Positions 61,130 through 64,000 of a stretch of 64,000 bases of DNA are shown here, piece by piece. Under the pieces are notes generated by a model that did not search any database, had not been told where the DNA came from, and was given only the letters and a program-made list of their open reading frames with translations. The position numbers were made by a program, and so were the translations under genes. The DNA comes from Desulfovibrio sp. (lineage in GTDB: Bacteria > Desulfobacterota > Desulfovibrionia > Desulfovibrionales > Desulfovibrionaceae): the NCBI GenBank assembly GCA_016218665.1, contig JACRDI010000019.1, positions 62,001 through 126,000 of the forward strand. The letters are read 5' to 3'. Positions within the stretch are counted from its first letter, which is position 1; each line of letters starts with the position of its first letter.

Positions 61130-64000
61130 ATGCCCCTCATAGGCCCTCATATTTCCATTTCCGACGAACGCATCCTCACCCGCGTGCTGGGCCTTACCGC
61201 CAGCCCGGAGGAGGGCGGTTTCGCCCAGTGGCCCGACAACGTGCGCGAGCTGGCCATGAGTCTGGCCGCCGAGCTGTTCCTGGTGCGCTACAACCCCTTT
61301 GTGGACGCGGCCCTTGTGCGCGAGAGCGTGGACCGCAAGCTGTCCATCGCCCGGCCCGGACTCTCGGGCGAGTTCCCGCGGCTGCTGGCCTCGGCCGTGG
61401 CGGCCTTTTGGGAACGCTACGAGGCGGACCAGGGCTTCTCCAAGGAGCTCAAGGCCCGCCTGCTGGACTTCATGCCCGGGGAAGGCATCGGCTCCGGCGC
61501 CAACACGCGCATAGAGTGCGCCACCGACGCCACCGACCTGCGCCTGGAGCTGCCGCTGTTCGTGCTGTTCCCCGAGACCACGGAGCAGGTGCAGAAGATC
61601 GTGCGGCTGGCCAACGAGATGGGCTTCGGCGTCATCCCCCGGGGCGGCGGCACGGGCCTCACCGGCGGGGCCATTCCCATGTTCACCCGTTCGGTGGTGC
61701 TCTCCCTTGCGCGCTTCAAGAAGATCATCGACATAAACCCCGATACCATGATCCTGAGCGCCCAGGCCGGCGTCATCACCCTGGACGCCATCAAGGCCGC
61801 GGCGGAGCAGGACCTGCTGTTCACCGTGGACCCGGCCTCCAAGGCGGGCTCCACCCTGGGCGGCAACATCGCCGAGAACTCCGGCGGGCCCTTCGCCTTC
61901 GAGTACGGCACCACCATCGACAACATCGCCTGGTTCGAGATGGTGACCCCGCAGGGCGAGGTCATCACCGTGCGCCGCAAGGACCACCCCGGCCACAAGA
62001 TCTTCGAGGGTGAGAGCGCGACCTTCGAGATCCTGGACGAAAAGGGCGCCCTCAAGGACACCGTCACCCTGGCCGGCACCGACATCCGGGGCGCCGGGCT
62101 CGGCAAGGACGTGTCCAACAAGTACCTGGGCGGCCTGCCCGGCGTGCAGAAGGAGGGCGTGGACGGCATCATCACCACCTGCGCCTTCACCCTGTACCAC
62201 CGGCCCAGGCACTCGCGCGTGCTGGTGCTGGAGTTTTTCGGCCGCAGCATGAAGAACGCCATGTACGTCATCGGCGACGTGGTGGCCCTGCGCGACACCA
62301 TCCGCACCCAGGGCGACCGGGTGAAGATCAGCGCGCTGGAGGAGTTCGGCACCAAGTACGTGCAGGCCATCGAGTACAAGCGCAAATCGGCCCAGTACGA
62401 GGGCGACCCCATCAGCGTGCTCATCCTGCAGCTGGACTCCGACGACGAGGCCGCCCTGGCCGATTCCGTGGACGCGGTGCTGGCCATCGCCCAGCCTTAT
62501 CCCGGCGTGGATATCTTCGCCGCGCGCGACGAGAAGGAAGCCGAACTCTTCTGGGAGGACCGGCACAAGCTGTCCGCCATCTCCAAGCGCACCTCCGGCT
62601 TCAAGATCAACGAGGACGTGGTCATCCCCATGCGGGCCATCCCCTGCTTCGCGGAGTTTTTGGAGAACCTGAACCTCGTCTACATGGCCAAGGTTGCGCG
62701 CAAGGCCCTTTTGAAGGCGCGCGAGCTGCCGGGCATCCCCTTCGACGATCCGGACATCGACTTCGGCATCGAGCGCTGCCTGTTCATCCTCAAAAAACGC
62801 ACCACCGCGTCCGAGCTCTCCGACGAGGAGCTGGCCAGCCAGGTGCGCCTGCTGTTCCACGAGCTCAAGGACAAGTACCCCAAGCTCGACCGCGAACTGG
62901 AGGCCATCTACCAGGAGAGCCAGGCCAAGCGCATCATCATCGCCAACCACATGCACGCGGGCGACGGCAACTGCCACGTGAACGTGCCCGTGAACTCCAA
63001 CGACGCCGAGATGATGGCCCAGGCCTTCGAGGCCGTGGACGAGGTCTTTGCCGAGGTGCTGAAGCTCGGCGGCGAGATCTCCGGCGAGCACGGCATCGGC
63101 ATCACGAAAATAGGCTTCCTGGCCCAGAAGAAGATCGACGCCCTGGCGGCCTACAAGAAGCTGGTGGACCCCGCCGACGTGCTGAACCCGGGCAAGCTGA
63201 CCCGGCGCGAGCTGCCGGTGGAGCCCTACACCTTCTCCTTCAACCGGCTCATCGGCGATTTGCAGAAGACCGCGCTGAAGGACAAGGAGAACCTCATCGA
63301 GCTTCTGCGCAACGTGCAGACCTGCACCCGCTGCGGCAAGTGCAAGCAGGTGTGCCCCATGTACAGCCCGGCGCGCGGCCTCTTGTACCACCCGCGCAAC
63401 AAGAATTTGAGCCTTGGCGCCCTCACCGAGGCCATCTACTACTCCCAGGTGCAGGGCGGCGAGCCCTCGCCCGAGCTTCTGGACGAGCTGCGGCGCATCA
63501 TGGACCACTGCACGGCCTGCGGAAAGTGCAAGGGCGTGTGCCCGGTCAAAATCGATTCCGCCGCCAACGCCCTGCAGATTCGCTCGTTTTTGGAATACAA
63601 GAAGGCGGGCGGGCATCCCGTCAAGACCGCGCTCCTGTCGCACCTGGCGGACGACCCCGCCGGCCGCCTGCCCAAGGTGGCCAAGGTGCTGGCCCTGGGG
63701 CAGGTTGCGGCCAACAGCGCCCTGCGCCTGGTGCCCGGCCACTTCCGCAAACGCCTGGCCAGCCCGGCCCTGCAGGGCCCCGGCCCGCTCATCGACCTGC
63801 GCAACCTCTCGCAGGAGCTGAAGCTCGGCGAGCGTTCGCTGTTCCGCGTGCCCACGGCCTCCTTCGACGAGACCGTGCTGTACTTCCCCGGCTGCGGCGC
63901 CGGGCTCTTCAGCCACGACATCGGCCTTGCGGGCGTGTATCTGCTGCTCAAGGCCGGGGTGAACGTGGTCCTGCCGGAGCGGCACCTGTGCTGCGGCTAT
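61130..64000 (+). CDS. FAD- and 4Fe-4S-binding oxidoreductase (3' end cut by window)
   Basis: The frame is open from ATG 61130 (CCGGAGAT upstream) to the window edge: at least 957 residues. The N-terminal 130 residues look like the DUF3683 domain of large SRB proteins. The FAD_binding_4 motif is PRGGGTGLTGGAIP (about 168). The GlcD-type C-terminal domain follows (HMHAGDGNCHVNVPVN). Two 4Fe-4S sites are CTRCGKCKQVCP (Cys732) and CTACGKCKGVCP (Cys794), then a Cys-rich CCG-type domain starts (YFPGCGAG, LCCGY). It resembles D-lactate/glycolate dehydrogenases linked to electron carriers. The substrate is unknown. Confidence 0.88.
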   Translation, partial: MPLIGPHISISDERILTRVLGLTASPEEGGFAQWPDNVRELAMSLAAELFLVRYNPFVDAALVRESVDRKLSIARPGLSGEFPRLLASAVAAFWERYEADQGFSKELKARLLDFMPGEGIGSGANTRIECATDATDLRLELPLFVLFPETTEQVQKIVRLANEMGFGVIPRGGGTGLTGGAIPMFTRSVVLSLARFKKIIDINPDTMILSAQAGVITLDAIKAAAEQDLLFTVDPASKAGSTLGGNIAENSGGPFAFEYGTTIDNIAWFEMVTPQGEVITVRRKDHPGHKIFEGESATFEILDEKGALKDTVTLAGTDIRGAGLGKDVSNKYLGGLPGVQKEGVDGIITTCAFTLYHRPRHSRVLVLEFFGRSMKNAMYVIGDVVALRDTIRTQGDRVKISALEEFGTKYVQAIEYKRKSAQYEGDPISVLILQLDSDDEAALADSVDAVLAIAQPYPGVDIFAARDEKEAELFWEDRHKLSAISKRTSGFKINEDVVIPMRAIPCFAEFLENLNLVYMAKVARKALLKARELPGIPFDDPDIDFGIERCLFILKKRTTASELSDEELASQVRLLFHELKDKYPKLDRELEAIYQESQAKRIIIANHMHAGDGNCHVNVPVNSNDAEMMAQAFEAVDEVFAEVLKLGGEISGEHGIGITKIGFLAQKKIDALAAYKKLVDPADVLNPGKLTRRELPVEPYTFSFNRLIGDLQKTALKDKENLIELLRNVQTCTRCGKCKQVCPMYSPARGLLYHPRNKNLSLGALTEAIYYSQVQGGEPSPELLDELRRIMDHCTACGKCKGVCPVKIDSAANALQIRSFLEYKKAGGHPVKTALLSHLADDPAGRLPKVAKVLALGQVAANSALRLVPGHFRKRLASPALQGPGPLIDLRNLSQELKLGERSLFRVPTASFDETVLYFPGCGAGLFSHDIGLAGVYLLLKAGVNVVLPERHLCCGY

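Noticed and set aside
60860-63985. A 1041-codon minus-strand open frame opposite the FAD/Fe-S oxidoreductase
   Set aside because: It is the antisense of a clear plus-strand gene with recognisable domains. Its translation is His/Leu/Ala/Gly-biased as expected of the complement of GC-rich coding DNA, and shows no domain.

Overview
The window is GC-rich, densely coded bacterial chromosome. It most resembles a sulfate-reducing deltaproteobacterium of the Desulfovibrionaceae. This is an inference from gene content: a DcrA-like c-heme chemoreceptor, a very large FAD/Fe-S oxidoreductase, a sulfide-type Thi4 thiazole synthase, a serA/class V aminotransferase pair and many orphan two-component genes. 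No rRNA or other definitive marker is present.

Layout. 1-7.7 kb: end of an unidentified gene, then mltA, a DUF4254 gene, gatB, mtnA, a TPP riboswitch with attenuator controlling thi4, and der. 7.7-21.5 kb: tRNA-Ser(GCU), a periplasmic solute-binding protein, a UspA protein, a Cys-rich protein, a divergent pilT-like ATPase, a large hybrid kinase, an O-methyltransferase-like gene, folD, an OmpA-type lipoprotein and FecR-domain pair, prepilin peptidase, a PaaK-like CoA ligase and a cytoplasmic sialidase-fold protein. 21.5-23.5 kb: an AT-rich small membrane protein, an rRNA methyltransferase and OsmC. 23.5-29.4 kb: a mobile island with a large serine recombinase facing a minus-strand group that includes a tyrosine-recombinase-like protein, and with palindromes beside it.

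29.4-41.6 kb is the most notable part: a nearly complete Calvin-Benson-Bassham cluster in two convergent arms. The plus arm is glpX-prk-cbbM(form II)-cbbY. The minus arm is [43-aa ORF]-tkt-pgk-fba-rpe-gap followed by a sigma-54 enhancer-binding regulator. Each arm is preceded by a sequence matching the -24/-12 sigma-54 consensus. The regulator carries an N-terminal Rossmann-type nucleotide-binding domain instead of a normal receiver, so a nucleotide- or metabolite-sensing switch for autotrophic CO2 fixation is a reasonable hypothesis. The GAPDH has the residue pattern of NADP-using enzymes.

41.8-46.6 kb: a geranylgeranyl-reductase-type flavoprotein, then a less GC-rich module of tetraheme cytochrome, heme-binding chemoreceptor and lone receiver. 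46.7-51.2 kb: an RND efflux pump. 51.5-54.1 kb: deoC-cbiC-VOC-YkuD. 54.2-57.1 kb: a probable copper-handling group (Met-rich ZraP-like protein, small exported protein, Tat-exported multicopper oxidase). 57.4-64 kb: a small unknown protein, Hsp20, a serA/aminotransferase operon, and an FAD/Fe-S oxidoreductase that runs off the end of the window.
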